From NCBI RefSeq assembly GCF_030323145.1, contig NZ_CP100470.1:2769001-2833000 (forward strand): a DNA stretch of 64,000 nt, in the 5' to 3' direction. Positions within the stretch are counted from its first letter, which is position 1. Each line of letters starts with the position of its first letter. This document shows, one piece after another, positions 28,755 through 37,676 of this stretch. Source of the DNA: Mesorhizobium sp. C432A (GTDB taxonomy: Bacteria; Pseudomonadota; Alphaproteobacteria; Rhizobiales; Rhizobiaceae). Under the pieces are notes generated by a model. It did not search any database and was not told where the DNA came from. It worked only from the letters and a program-made list of their open reading frames with translations. The translations under genes and the position numbers were made by a program.

Positions 28755-30020
28755 ATGATCGACCCCAAAACCGCCAGGCGGGGCCTTGCGCTCGTCTTCA
28801 CCACGCTGCTGCTCGACATTATCGGCTTCGGCATGATCATGCCGGTGCTGCCGGCCTTTCTCAGGGAGCTTTCTGTCGTCGGCATCAGCGAAGCGGCGAT
28901 CGAGGGCGGCTGGCTGTTCTTCGTCTATGCCGCGATGCAGTTCTTCTTCGCGCCGATCATGGGCGGGTTGAGCGACCGCTTCGGGCGGCGGCCGATCCTG
29001 CTTGCCTCGGTGCTAACATTCTCGATCGACAATCTGATCTGCGCCATCGCCTGGTCCTATCCGATGCTGTTCATCGGCCGCGTGCTGGCCGGCATTTCGG
29101 GCGCCAGCTATTCGACGACGTCGGCCTTCATTGCCGACATCTCGAACGACGACAATCGGGCGAAGAATTTCGGTCTGCTCGGCATCGCCTTCGGCGTCGG
29201 CTTCGTCATTGGGCCGGTGCTGGGCGGGCTGCTCGGCACGTTCGGGCCGCGGGTGCCGTTTTACTTTGCCGCCGGGCTTGCCTTCGTGAACTTCCTCATC
29301 GCCATGTTCTTCCTGCCTGAAACGCTCGATGAAAAGCACCGCCGCCGCTTCGAGTGGAAACGCGCCAACCCGGTCGGCACGCTGCTGCAGATGCGCCAAT
29401 ATCAGGGCATCGGCTGGATCGGGCTCGCCTTCTTCCTGATGACGCTCGGCCACATGATGTATCCGGCGGTGTGGTCGTTCGTGTCCAACTACCGCTATGG
29501 CTGGAGCGAGCAGCAGATCGGCTTCTCGCTCGGCGCCTTCGGCCTGTGTGGGGCGATCGTCATGGCGACGGTGCTGCCGCGCGTGATCCCCAAACTTGGC
29601 GAGTGGAAGACGGCGGTGATCGGCCTGACCTTCACGGCGGCCAGCGCCTTCGGCTATGCCTTCGCCTCGCAAGGCTGGATGATCTATGCGGTGATCGTCG
29701 TCGGCTGCCTCGAAGCACTGGCCGATCCGCCGCTGAGAAGCCTTGCCGCCGCCAAGGTGCCGCCATCGGCGCAAGGCGAATTGCAGGGTGCGATGACGTC
29801 GATCTTCTCGATCACCTCGATCATCACGCCGCTGCTGTACACCGCGATCTTTTCCTGGTTCACCGGACCGAATGCGCCCGTAGTGTTCGGCGGCGCCCCC
29901 TATCTGGTTGGCGCGTGCTTCCTGACGCTTGCGGTCATTGTCTTTGTGACGAAAGTTGCGAGGCCGACGGCGGTGAGAAGCGTTGCCACCGGCGCTGCGG
30001 AAGATGGAGCCCAGATATGA
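28755..30020 (+). CDS. MFS transporter, TetA-like (DHA1)
   Basis: The 421-residue transporter has twelve hydrophobic helices. Motif [15 protein letters not shown], and helix-1 [13 protein letters not shown] match the TetA/tetracycline-proton antiporter branch. It may export a drug or metabolite. The start [11 protein letters not shown] is preceded by GAGGGAGCAGACGCC. It overlaps the next gene by four bases (ATGA at 30017-30020), which suggests co-transcription with the aldo/keto reductase. Confidence 0.88.
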   Translation: MIDPKTARRGLALVFTTLLLDIIGFGMIMPVLPAFLRELSVVGISEAAIEGGWLFFVYAAMQFFFAPIMGGLSDRFGRRPILLASVLTFSIDNLICAIAWSYPMLFIGRVLAGISGASYSTTSAFIADISNDDNRAKNFGLLGIAFGVGFVIGPVLGGLLGTFGPRVPFYFAAGLAFVNFLIAMFFLPETLDEKHRRRFEWKRANPVGTLLQMRQYQGIGWIGLAFFLMTLGHMMYPAVWSFVSNYRYGWSEQQIGFSLGAFGLCGAIVMATVLPRVIPKLGEWKTAVIGLTFTAASAFGYAFASQGWMIYAVIVVGCLEALADPPLRSLAAAKVPPSAQGELQGAMTSIFSITSIITPLLYTAIFSWFTGPNAPVVFGGAPYLVGACFLTLAVIVFVTKVARPTAVRSVATGAAEDGAQI

Positions 30021-30936
30021 GCCATGACAGCCGCATAGAGCTGACCAAGGACGGTTTGTCGCTGTCGCGGCTGGTGTTCGGCGCCTGGCGCCTGCTCGAC
30101 AGCGCCGCGCGCCCGGACGCCGACCAGATCGCGCGGCTGATCGGCACTGCGGTCGATCTCGGCCTTACCAGCTTCGACCATGCCGATATTTACGGGCATT
30201 ACCAGGTGGAAGCTGCCTTTGGCGCCGGCTTGTCGCGCTGGAGGGCAAGCGCGACAGCATCGAGCTGATCTCGAAATGCGACATCATTCTGGCATCGGCC
30301 AACCGGCCTCTGAACCGGCTGAAGCATTACGACACCAGTGCGGCCCACATTGCCGCCTCGGTCGACCGTTCGCTCGCCAATCTCGGCACCGACTATCTCG
30401 ACCTGTTGCTGCTGCACCGGCCGGATCCGCTGATGGATGCCGACGAGACGGCGGCGGCCCTTGCCGGGCTGGTCAAGTCGGGCAAGGTGAGAGCGGTCGG
30501 GGTCTCCAATTTCACGCCGTCGCAGTTCGACCTTCTGGCTTCGCGGCTGCCGTTTGCCTTGGCCACCAACCAGATCGAGATGTCGGTGCTGAAGACCAAT
30601 GCGCTGATGGATGGCAGCCTCGATCACGCGCAACGCCTCGGCTATGCGCCGATGATCTGGTCGCCGCTCGGCGGCGGCTTGCTGTTCACCGGCAGGGAAG
30701 GGCGCGAGGCGCGGGTCAGGGCGGCAATCGCGGCGGTGGCTGCCGAGATCGGCGCCGGCGATCTCGCCGCCGTCGCCATCGCCTGGCTGCTGCGTCATCC
30801 GGCGCGGCTGGCGCCGGTGCTCGGCACGATGAAGCCCGAGCGGCTGGCCGTCATGGTCAAGGCGCTGGAGATCGACCTCGACCGCCAGCAATGGTTCGCC
30901 ATACTGGAGGCCAGCGAAGGCCGGCCGGTGGCGTAA
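30017..30936 (+). pseudogene. aldo/keto reductase, frameshifted
   Basis: The N-terminal part (frame from ATG 30017) contains LVFGAWRLLD and FDHADIYGHYQVEAAFG, with the catalytic Asp and Tyr, but ends in a stop at 30268. From about 30232 the next frame continues the family: EGKRDSIELISKC (catalytic Lys), LLLLHRPDP (catalytic His), VGVSNF and GTMKPERL, to a stop at 30936. A one-base deletion near 30230-30236 explains both. Intact, it would be a 306-residue NADPH-dependent carbonyl reductase. It is coupled to the MFS gene by ATGA. Confidence 0.82.
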
Positions 30937-31199
30937 GGTTACCCAGGCGCGAACTTCGAACCCGCCATAGGTGTGTGCTTCGTCCGTTAATGCGGCGCGC
31001 AAGCGAAGCGATGAGGAGGGCTTGGGCTCAGGGGATGCCGTCGGCGCTCTCGAAGCCTTCGTCGCTTCGCGCCGTCACAAACAGACCGGTTGACCGGTTT
31101 ATTCCATTGACCCAAGACAAGGGCAATCGCGCCGCGTTTGTAACTCCGGCTATTCGGAGCATCACGATCTGGGCAACGGCTAGGCGAAGACCTGTAAAA

Positions 31200-32417
31200 T
31201 CAAACCCGTTCGGCCAGCAGTTCCTCGCCGCGCTTTTCGCGGATCAGATTGACGAAACGGCGGAACAGATAGTGCGAGTCCTGCGGACCGGGCGAGGCCT
31301 CGGGGTGATGCTGGACCGAGAACACCGGACGGCCCGTGAGCGCAATGCCGCAGTTGGAGCCGTCGAACAGCGAGACATGGGTTTCCTCGACGCCCTCGGG
31401 CAACGAGTCGGCATCGACGGCAAAGCCGTGGTTCATCGAGACGATCTCGACCTTGCCGGTGGTATGATCCTTGACCGGGTGGTTGGCGCCGTGATGGCCC
31501 TGGTGCATCTTGGCGGTCTTGCCGCCCAGCGCCAGGGCCAGCATCTGGTGGCCGAGGCAGATGCCGAATACCGGGATGTCGGTCTTGAGCAGGTCCTGGA
31601 TGACCGGCACGGCGTAGTCGCCGGTGGCTTCCGGGTCGCCGGGGCCGTTGGAGAGGAAGATGCCGTCGGGCTGCATGGCCAGGATCTCTTCCGAGCCGGT
31701 GCCGGCCGGAACCACGGTGACCTTGGCGCCGAGGCCGGAAAGCAGGCGAAGGATGTTACGCTTGACGCCGTAGTCGATGGCGACGACGTGCATCGACGGC
31801 TCGGCCTGTTCGCCAAAGCCTTCGTTCCATACCCAGGGCGTTTCACGCCAGACCGAGGACTGGCCCGAGGTGACTTCCTTGGCGAGGTCAAGCCCGATCA
31901 GGCCCGACCAGGCGGCGGCGCGCCGCTTCAAATCGTCGATGTCGAAGATGCCGTCGGGCGCGTGCGCAATGACGGCATTGGGCATGCCCTTTTCGCGGAT
32001 CAGCGCGGTCAGCGCCCGGGTGTCGATGCCCGACAGCGCGACGACGCCGCGCTTCTTCAGCCACTGGTCCAGCCCGGTGTCGGCGCGGTAGTTGGACGGG
32101 TTGGTGACATCGGCCTTGAACACCGCGCCAACGGCGCCTGCACGGGCGACCGGGTTCAAGTCCTCGATGTCCTCGTCATTGGTGCCGATGTTGCCGATAT
32201 GCGGGAAGGTGAAGGTGACGATCTGGCCGGCATAGGACGGGTCGGTGAGAATTTCCTGGTAGCCGGTGAGCGCGGTGTTGAAGCAGACTTCGGCAACGGC
32301 GGAACCGGTGGCGCCGAGGCCGCGACCCTCGATGACGGTGCCGTCGGCCAGCACCAGGACGGCGGTCGGCTTTTCGGTTGCCCAAGGCGGGGTCAGTTCG
32401 GGGGTCATCTCGGCCAT
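31200..32417 (-). CDS. carA: carbamoyl-phosphate synthase small subunit
   Basis: CarA hydrolyses glutamine and passes ammonia to CarB. The 405-residue protein has the N-terminal CarA domain (NTALTGYQEILTDPSYAGQI) and a C-terminal class I glutaminase: FGICLGHQ with the nucleophile Cys, and the HHPEA histidine-glutamate. The start MAEMTPELTPP at 32417 has CAGGAGCGTC upstream. It is monocistronic and on the same strand as carB, 18 kb away. Confidence 0.97.
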   Translation of the reverse strand: MAEMTPELTPPWATEKPTAVLVLADGTVIEGRGLGATGSAVAEVCFNTALTGYQEILTDPSYAGQIVTFTFPHIGNIGTNDEDIEDLNPVARAGAVGAVFKADVTNPSNYRADTGLDQWLKKRGVVALSGIDTRALTALIREKGMPNAVIAHAPDGIFDIDDLKRRAAAWSGLIGLDLAKEVTSGQSSVWRETPWVWNEGFGEQAEPSMHVVAIDYGVKRNILRLLSGLGAKVTVVPAGTGSEEILAMQPDGIFLSNGPGDPEATGDYAVPVIQDLLKTDIPVFGICLGHQMLALALGGKTAKMHQGHHGANHPVKDHTTGKVEIVSMNHGFAVDADSLPEGVEETHVSLFDGSNCGIALTGRPVFSVQHHPEASPGPQDSHYLFRRFVNLIREKRGEELLAERV

Positions 32418-32675
32418 GGCGACGCTCCTGTCACGCTGCGCGCTTCGATGGCGGGCCATCTGCGCAGCAAACGGCGCGGCCGATCTCTCAAGCCTGCGCG
32501 CATCAATTCTTTGTCTTATGCAAGGCCGAGTACATAGGGGAAGGCGCCAGAGCGGTCAATGATGCCGTGCCAAAACGGCGAGCATTTGTTTCGTCAAACG
32601 ATATCAGGGCTTTGGCGCGTTTGCTTTGCGGATGGGCCGCGGTTATTGTCCGCGCCGTTCGAAGGAGAAAGCATC

Positions 32676-33125
32676 ATGCGCGCAAAAATCGCTGAATCCC
32701 TGAAAAGCGCGATGAAGGCGCAGGACAAGCACCGCCTGCCGACGCTGCGGCTCATCCAGGCCGCCATTCACGACCGCGACATCGCCAATCGCGGCTCGGC
32801 CAAGGACCCCGCCAGCGACGAGGAGATCCTGCAGATCCTGGCCAAAATGGTGAAGCAGCGCGAGGAATCGGCCAAGGCGTTCGAGGACGGCAAGCGCCCG
32901 GAACTGGCGGCGCAGGAGCGTGGCGAGATGGAGATCATCCGCGGCTTCCTGCCGACGCCGTTGGACGACGCCGCCGTAACAGCTGCGGCGCGCGAGGCGA
33001 TCGTTGCGACCGGTGCCGCCAGCCAAAAGGACATGGGCAAGGTGATCGCCGCGCTGAAGCAGAAATATGCCGGCCAGATGGATTTCGGCAAGGCCAGCGG
33101 CATCGTCAAAGGCCTGCTGCAGTAA
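32676..33125 (+). CDS. GatB/YqeY-domain protein
   Basis: The 149-residue protein matches YqeY-like proteins: MRAKIAESLKSAMKAQDKHRLPTLRLI, VKQREESAKAFEDGKRPELAAQERGEMEIIRGFLP, and a final MDFGKASGIVKGLL helical region. The GatB/YqeY domain binds tRNA in the amidotransferase GatB; here it stands alone with unknown role. GAAGGAGAAAGC lies before ATG 32676. It is divergent from carA. Confidence 0.92.
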   Translation: MRAKIAESLKSAMKAQDKHRLPTLRLIQAAIHDRDIANRGSAKDPASDEEILQILAKMVKQREESAKAFEDGKRPELAAQERGEMEIIRGFLPTPLDDAAVTAAAREAIVATGAASQKDMGKVIAALKQKYAGQMDFGKASGIVKGLLQ

Positions 33126-33142
33126 GAGCCGACACCGCTTCA

Positions 33143-33799
33143 GTGGCGAAGGAGAGCAGGGGGCGGGACATCACCTCTGGGCAAGAAACGGTCCGCACCG
33201 GCTTAAGCGAGCCAAGCCTTGACCTGCCGGAGAGCCCCACCATAATCGAAATCGTCAAACCCACGCTCGAACATCTGCCCTCCTACAAGGCGGCGCTCGA
33301 GCGTGGCTGGTCGCCGGACAATGTCCGGCTGATGGAAGCGACGCGCGAGCAACTTGCGGCGATCGACGAGGATCCCGCGGCGTTCCTTGCCAGCCTCGAC
33401 GATCCCGAGGCCAAAGGAGGCCCGATTACCTTGCCGGACGGCACGACCGTGCCGCGGCTCCCGGGGTTCCGGCGCTGGATCTGGGACGGCGAGGCCGCCG
33501 GCTCGATCGGCTTTCGCTGGCAGCCGGGTACGGCCGCGCTGCCGTCGCATGTGCTCGGCCATATCGGCTATGCCGTGGTGCCGTGGAAGCGCGGACGAGG
33601 CTATGCGACCGAGGCGCTGCGGCTGATGCTGGACGAGGCGAGGGCTGTTGGTTTGCCATATGTCGAGATCACCACCGCCCTCGACAATCCGGCCTCGCAG
33701 AAGGTGGTGCTGGCCAATGGCGGCCGTGTGGTCGGTCCGTTCATCAAGGACGCCGCGTATGGCGGCGCCGAGAGTTTGTTGTTCCGGATCGATTTGTAG
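33143..33799 (+). CDS. GNAT N-acetyltransferase
   Basis: The 218-residue frame begins at GTG 33143, just 17 bp after the YqeY gene. The GNAT core is HIGYAVVPWKRGRGYATEALRLML (acetyl-CoA binding RGxGYA) with a later TALDNPASQKVVLANGGRVVG. The substrate is unknown. The N-terminal 35 residues are polar and unconserved-looking, so the true start may lie further in. Confidence 0.83.
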   Translation: MAKESRGRDITSGQETVRTGLSEPSLDLPESPTIIEIVKPTLEHLPSYKAALERGWSPDNVRLMEATREQLAAIDEDPAAFLASLDDPEAKGGPITLPDGTTVPRLPGFRRWIWDGEAAGSIGFRWQPGTAALPSHVLGHIGYAVVPWKRGRGYATEALRLMLDEARAVGLPYVEITTALDNPASQKVVLANGGRVVGPFIKDAAYGGAESLLFRIDL

Positions 33800-33806
33800 T
33801 CCGACG

Positions 33807-34988
33807 CTATTCGGCCGGTGCGGGCAGCGGCGGCGCTGCCCGGCTGCGCCCCTCCCAGATGTAGGAGGCAAGTGCCACCACCACCGCGACCAGCATGGCG
33901 GCAGCGCCCACAACCGGCAGGCTGCGGTAGCCGTAGCCGGCATTGAGCATGGCGGCGCCCAGCGACGCGGCGAGCGCGATGCCGACATTGAAGCCGGAGG
34001 GGATGAGCGAGGAGGCGAGGTTGGAGGCGTCCGCCGTCCAGGCCAGGATGCGGGTCTGGATCGGCGTGCCTATGGCGAAGTTGAGGCCACCCCAGATAAC
34101 GATGGCGATGACCATCGGCACGGGGTAGGGGCTGACGGCATAGATCACGCCCAACATCACCGCCTGCAGGGCAAGCATGGTGATCAGCGACGGCATCAGC
34201 TTCCAATCGGAAAGCTTGCCGCCGAGAAAGACACCGACGGTGGCGCCGACGCCGTTGAGCAGCAGCACCCAGGCGATCAGGCTCTCGTCGAGATGGGTCA
34301 CCTCAAGCAGTGTCGGGGTGATGTAGGTGAACAGGCCGAACTGGCCGATCATCAACGTCAGCATCAGGATCAGCGAGGTCCAGACTTGCTGGCGCGCCAG
34401 CACGCGAACCTCGCTGCCAAGACTGGCGGATGGCCTTGATGCGCCTGTCGTGCGCGGCAAAAGCGCAGCCATGGCGGCAAACGCCACCACGCCCAGCGCG
34501 CACATCACCCAGAAGGTGGCGCGCCAGCCCCAGAGATTGCCGATTGCGGTGCCGGCCGGCACGCCGATGACATTGGATACTGTGAGGCCGGAGAGGATCA
34601 CAGCCACGGCCATGCCGCGCTTGTCCTCGGGCACGAGGCCGACAGCCACCACCATGGCGACTCCGAAATAGGCGCCGTGTGCGACGGCGACCGCAATGCG
34701 CAAGAGCAGCATCGAGGCAAAATCGGGCGCCAGCGCGCAAGCGGCCTGGCCGATGGTGAAGGCGACGGTCAGGCAAAGCAGCAGCGTCTTGCGGGAAATG
34801 CCCTTGGTGGCGAGCGCCAGCAATGGCCCGCCAATCGCGATGCCGCCGGCATAGCCTGAGACGAGATAGCCGGAGGTCGGGATCGAAACGCTAAGGCCGT
34901 CGGCCACTTGCGGCAGCACGCCGGCAATGACGAATTCGGTGGTGCCGAAAGCGAAGGCGGCGATGAACAGGGCAATGAGCGGAAGCAT
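33807..34988 (-). CDS. MFS transporter, AraJ/YdhP type
   Basis: The 393-residue protein has about twelve hydrophobic helices. TTEFVIAGVLPQVADGLSVSIPTSG and GGPLLALATKGISRKTLLL (motif A variant) plus the antiporter-type SGLTVSNVIGVPAGTAIGN mark it as a DHA1-type drug/sugar efflux protein. It converges with the acetyltransferase (7 bp between stops). The start MLPLIALFIAAFAFG has no good ribosome site visible. Confidence 0.88.
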   Translation of the reverse strand: MLPLIALFIAAFAFGTTEFVIAGVLPQVADGLSVSIPTSGYLVSGYAGGIAIGGPLLALATKGISRKTLLLCLTVAFTIGQAACALAPDFASMLLLRIAVAVAHGAYFGVAMVVAVGLVPEDKRGMAVAVILSGLTVSNVIGVPAGTAIGNLWGWRATFWVMCALGVVAFAAMAALLPRTTGASRPSASLGSEVRVLARQQVWTSLILMLTLMIGQFGLFTYITPTLLEVTHLDESLIAWVLLLNGVGATVGVFLGGKLSDWKLMPSLITMLALQAVMLGVIYAVSPYPVPMVIAIVIWGGLNFAIGTPIQTRILAWTADASNLASSLIPSGFNVGIALAASLGAAMLNAGYGYRSLPVVGAAAMLVAVVVALASYIWEGRSRAAPPLPAPAE

Positions 34989-35083
34989 GGCGCGGAAGCG
35001 ATCCTTGAATGAGTTGGCCTCAAATCATGGATGGCGCTTGCCGGCAATGCAGAAATTTTTGCGGCCGGTTTAGGTTTTCTTGA

Positions 35084-36748
35084 TCAGCTCGCCTTCAACC
35101 TGGAGCCGCCGAGCAGGCCGCGCTCTTCCAGCACCGGGTAGGCCATCGACGCCAGCAGCGAGTTGATCTGCTTCAGGTCGCGGATGGTGTCGAGGTGGAT
35201 GGAACTTGTCTCGACGCTCTTGGCGGTGCCGTCGCGCAGGCGCACGAAATGGCTGGCGCTGGTTTCCTTTTCGCGGTCGCGCAGCCGGTCCTTTTCCAGC
35301 ACCAACTGGCGGGCAGTCTCAGGGTCGCGCGACACCAGCACGTTGAAGGCAAGCCTGGCATTGGCCAGCACCGAGGTGTGGAAGGCGAGCAGCTCGCTCC
35401 AGCCCTCGGGCGTGAACTCCAGCCCGCGCTCGAACTTCTTCTTCACATGCACCAGCATGTTGCGCACGATGATGTCGCCGACCTGCTCGAGCTTGACGCA
35501 GGCGCCTATCAGCTCCTGGCAGCGCAGCGCCTCGTCCTCTGTGAGCGAGTTCCTGGTCAATTTGGCCAGATAGAGCTTGATCGCCGCGTGCTTCCTGTCG
35601 ACGCGGTCGTCAAGGGCGGCCAGCGCCTTGATCTTGTCGCCGTCGGCGCTTTCATACAGCTCGATGATGCGCTTGAGCATGATCTCGACCGTCTCGCAGA
35701 CGCGCACCACCTCGCGGGTGGCGTTGGCCAGCGCCTGGCTCGGAACGTCGAGCGCGCCGTCGTTGAGGGCGGAGAGTTCGACCACATCGAGCTCTGTAGC
35801 AGGCGCCGGCTTGGTGCCCATTGCCACGATCTTCTCAGAGGCACGATAGATCAGGCTGGCAAGCGGCAGGCCGGCGAGCAGGATCAGCACATTGAACAGG
35901 ATGTGGGCGTTGACGATCTGGTCGGGCACGGTGGCGCCGAGGAAGGCGACCGGTGGCTTCAGCGTCATGAACAGGATCAGCATCACCAGCGAGCCCATGC
36001 CGCGCATCAACAGATTGCCGATCGGCACGACGCGCACGCCAGGTTCGGCACTTCGGGTGAGCAGCGGCGCGATGATCGACGAGCCGAGATTGACGCCGAG
36101 CACCAGCACGATGCCGAGTTCGGGCGGGATGAAGCCGCGGCCGGCCAGCGTGACCATCAAGAGAACCGCGGCGATCGAGGAATGGAACAACCAGGTAACG
36201 AGCGCGGCGAGCAGATAGGCGGTGACGTAGTCGCTGGAGAAATATTCGATGATGAGCGGCATCAGCGTGCTCTGCCGCAGCGGCTCCGAGGCCTGGCCGA
36301 TCATTTCCAGCGACAGCACCAAAAGGCCGATGCCGACCAGGATACGGCCGAACTGGCGCCAATCGCGCCGCTCGGTGGCCATGAACATGACCGTGCCGGC
36401 AACGAGGCAGATCGGCACCAGCAGCGTCAGATCGAAGGTCAAGAGCTTGACCACCAGCGCCGAGCCGATCTCGGCGCCGCGCACAGCCAATTGGCCCGAC
36501 ATGCCCGAGACGATGCCGGCGCCGGCGAAGGAGCCGACGAGAAGCGTGACGGCGGTCGAGCTCTGCAGCGCGATGGACAGGCCGCAGCCGGCCAAAACCG
36601 CCATGATCGGATTGCGCATGGTGGAGCGCAGCCGGTGACGCAGCACGTCGCCATAGGCGCGCTCGACGCCTGTCTTGACCATGCGGGTGGCAAACAACAT
36701 CAGCGCCACCGCGCCCGCCAGATGCAGCAGGACGACGGAGCCGCTCAT
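35084..36748 (-). CDS. Na/Pi-cotransporter family protein with PhoU-like C-terminus
   Basis: The 554-residue protein has an N-terminal Na/Pi cotransporter domain with the signature ALQSSTAVTLLVGSF and its repeat SIAAVLLMVTLAGRGF, followed by a helical PhoU-like domain (from about residue 340, LDVPSQALANATREVV). It probably imports inorganic phosphate with Na+ through the inner membrane. It stands alone on the minus strand. Confidence 0.9.
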   Translation of the reverse strand: MSGSVVLLHLAGAVALMLFATRMVKTGVERAYGDVLRHRLRSTMRNPIMAVLAGCGLSIALQSSTAVTLLVGSFAGAGIVSGMSGQLAVRGAEIGSALVVKLLTFDLTLLVPICLVAGTVMFMATERRDWRQFGRILVGIGLLVLSLEMIGQASEPLRQSTLMPLIIEYFSSDYVTAYLLAALVTWLFHSSIAAVLLMVTLAGRGFIPPELGIVLVLGVNLGSSIIAPLLTRSAEPGVRVVPIGNLLMRGMGSLVMLILFMTLKPPVAFLGATVPDQIVNAHILFNVLILLAGLPLASLIYRASEKIVAMGTKPAPATELDVVELSALNDGALDVPSQALANATREVVRVCETVEIMLKRIIELYESADGDKIKALAALDDRVDRKHAAIKLYLAKLTRNSLTEDEALRCQELIGACVKLEQVGDIIVRNMLVHVKKKFERGLEFTPEGWSELLAFHTSVLANARLAFNVLVSRDPETARQLVLEKDRLRDREKETSASHFVRLRDGTAKSVETSSIHLDTIRDLKQINSLLASMAYPVLEERGLLGGSRLKAS

Positions 36749-37136
36749 TTCGAAACCCGCACGCAGACAGGGACCGCGACGCGGAGGGCGCGCAGTGCAG
36801 GGAGGGAAACGGGGCTGCGAATCATGGTCATGACAGTCTTGAACAATATCCGGAATATTTTAGCCGGGTAATAAAATCTTGTCGATTTCAAGAGCCGTCG
36901 CGGCGCGACAGGGCGTGTCGGAAAATGGACGGATGCGCAAATGGTTGCATGGCGGATCCCTGGTGATGGCAGCGGATCGTCCCGGTTTGCCGGACTCCCG
37001 GCAATCGCCTTTGCGATGATGTTCAAATATCCAGGATAAGCACAGGATTTAATTACGTAAATGTAATGCTAGTGTTCAGTTTCGGTTCATCCTTCGGGCG
37101 CTATTCCCTAGGCATCGACAACCAAGGAGCCCCGCT
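36749..37136. other. 388-bp gap between the Na/Pi and RcnB-like genes
   Basis: No gene is recognised. It holds the divergent promoter regions of the Na/Pi and RcnB-like genes. CTGTCAT (minus strand, 36830-36836) resembles half of a Pho box, but the second half is poor. AT-rich sequence around 37040-37080 is a reasonable place for the promoter of the gene at 37137. Confidence 0.5.
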
Positions 37137-37505
37137 ATGAAACGTGTTGTTCTTTCCGCCCTCGCTTTCTCGATGCTGGCCGCCACTTCGCTTACCGGCC
37201 AGGCCGCACCGGTGAACGCACCGGTCGCACCGCAGTCGAATTACACGCGGGTCGACTGGCAGAGGCCCGGCAAGCATGTCGTTGTCAGGAAGCGCGTCGT
37301 GAAGAAGACGGTGGTCGTCAAGCGCAGCCATTGGCGCAATGGCCAGAAATATTCCAGCTGGAAGCGGCACCAGCCGATCCGCGATTATGGCCGCTATGGC
37401 CTGCATCGCCCCGGCCGCGGCCAGGAATGGATCCGCGTCGGCAACGACTATGTGCTGGTCAGCGTCCTGTCCGGCATCATCTTCGGCGCCATTGCCGCGC
37501 ATTAA
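37137..37505 (+). CDS. RcnB-like periplasmic protein
   Basis: The 122-residue protein has a signal peptide (MKRVVLSALAFSMLAATSLTGQAAP) followed by a basic stretch (VVVRKRVVKKTVVVKRS) and a C-terminal RcnB-type domain: GRYGLHRPGRGQEWIRVGNDYVLV, ending SGIIFGAIAA. RcnB-type proteins act in metal homeostasis, mostly nickel/cobalt, in the periplasm; the role of this paralogue is not known. AAGGAGCCCC precedes the ATG. A terminator follows at 37543. Confidence 0.85.
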   Translation: MKRVVLSALAFSMLAATSLTGQAAPVNAPVAPQSNYTRVDWQRPGKHVVVRKRVVKKTVVVKRSHWRNGQKYSSWKRHQPIRDYGRYGLHRPGRGQEWIRVGNDYVLVSVLSGIIFGAIAAH

Positions 37506-37542
37506 GCCCGGCGTCGCCGGCGCAATGCAGAGACTTGAAAGG

Positions 37543-37571
37543 AGGCGGCCCGAAACGGCCGCCTTTCTTTT
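37543..37571 (+). terminator. Rho-independent terminator after the RcnB-like gene
   Basis: AGGCGGCC (37543-37550), loop CGAAAC and GGCCGCCT (37557-37564) form an 8-bp stem followed by TTCTTTT. It ends the transcript of the gene at 37137-37505, 37 bp after its stop codon. Confidence 0.85.
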
Positions 37572-37676
37572 GGCTGTAGAAACCGGGCTTTTTGGCTGTG
37601 GAAACCGGGTATGGTCCGCAATAAGGGTCGTCGGATTCCGCGAGCATGATTATATGAGGGACAAACGAGTTCCCCA

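Noticed and set aside
28755..30936. MFS plus reductase as an antibiotic resistance operon
   Set aside because: TetA-like motifs alone do not show the substrate, and the reductase is frameshifted.
30937..31199. A regulator gene between the reductase and carA
   Set aside because: Short frames in this 263-bp gap have no HTH or other motif; ACCGGTTGACCGGTTT at about 31084 is a palindrome-like repeat without a known partner.
36825..36845. Pho box before the Na/Pi transporter
   Set aside because: Only one CTGTCAT half is good; the second does not match.
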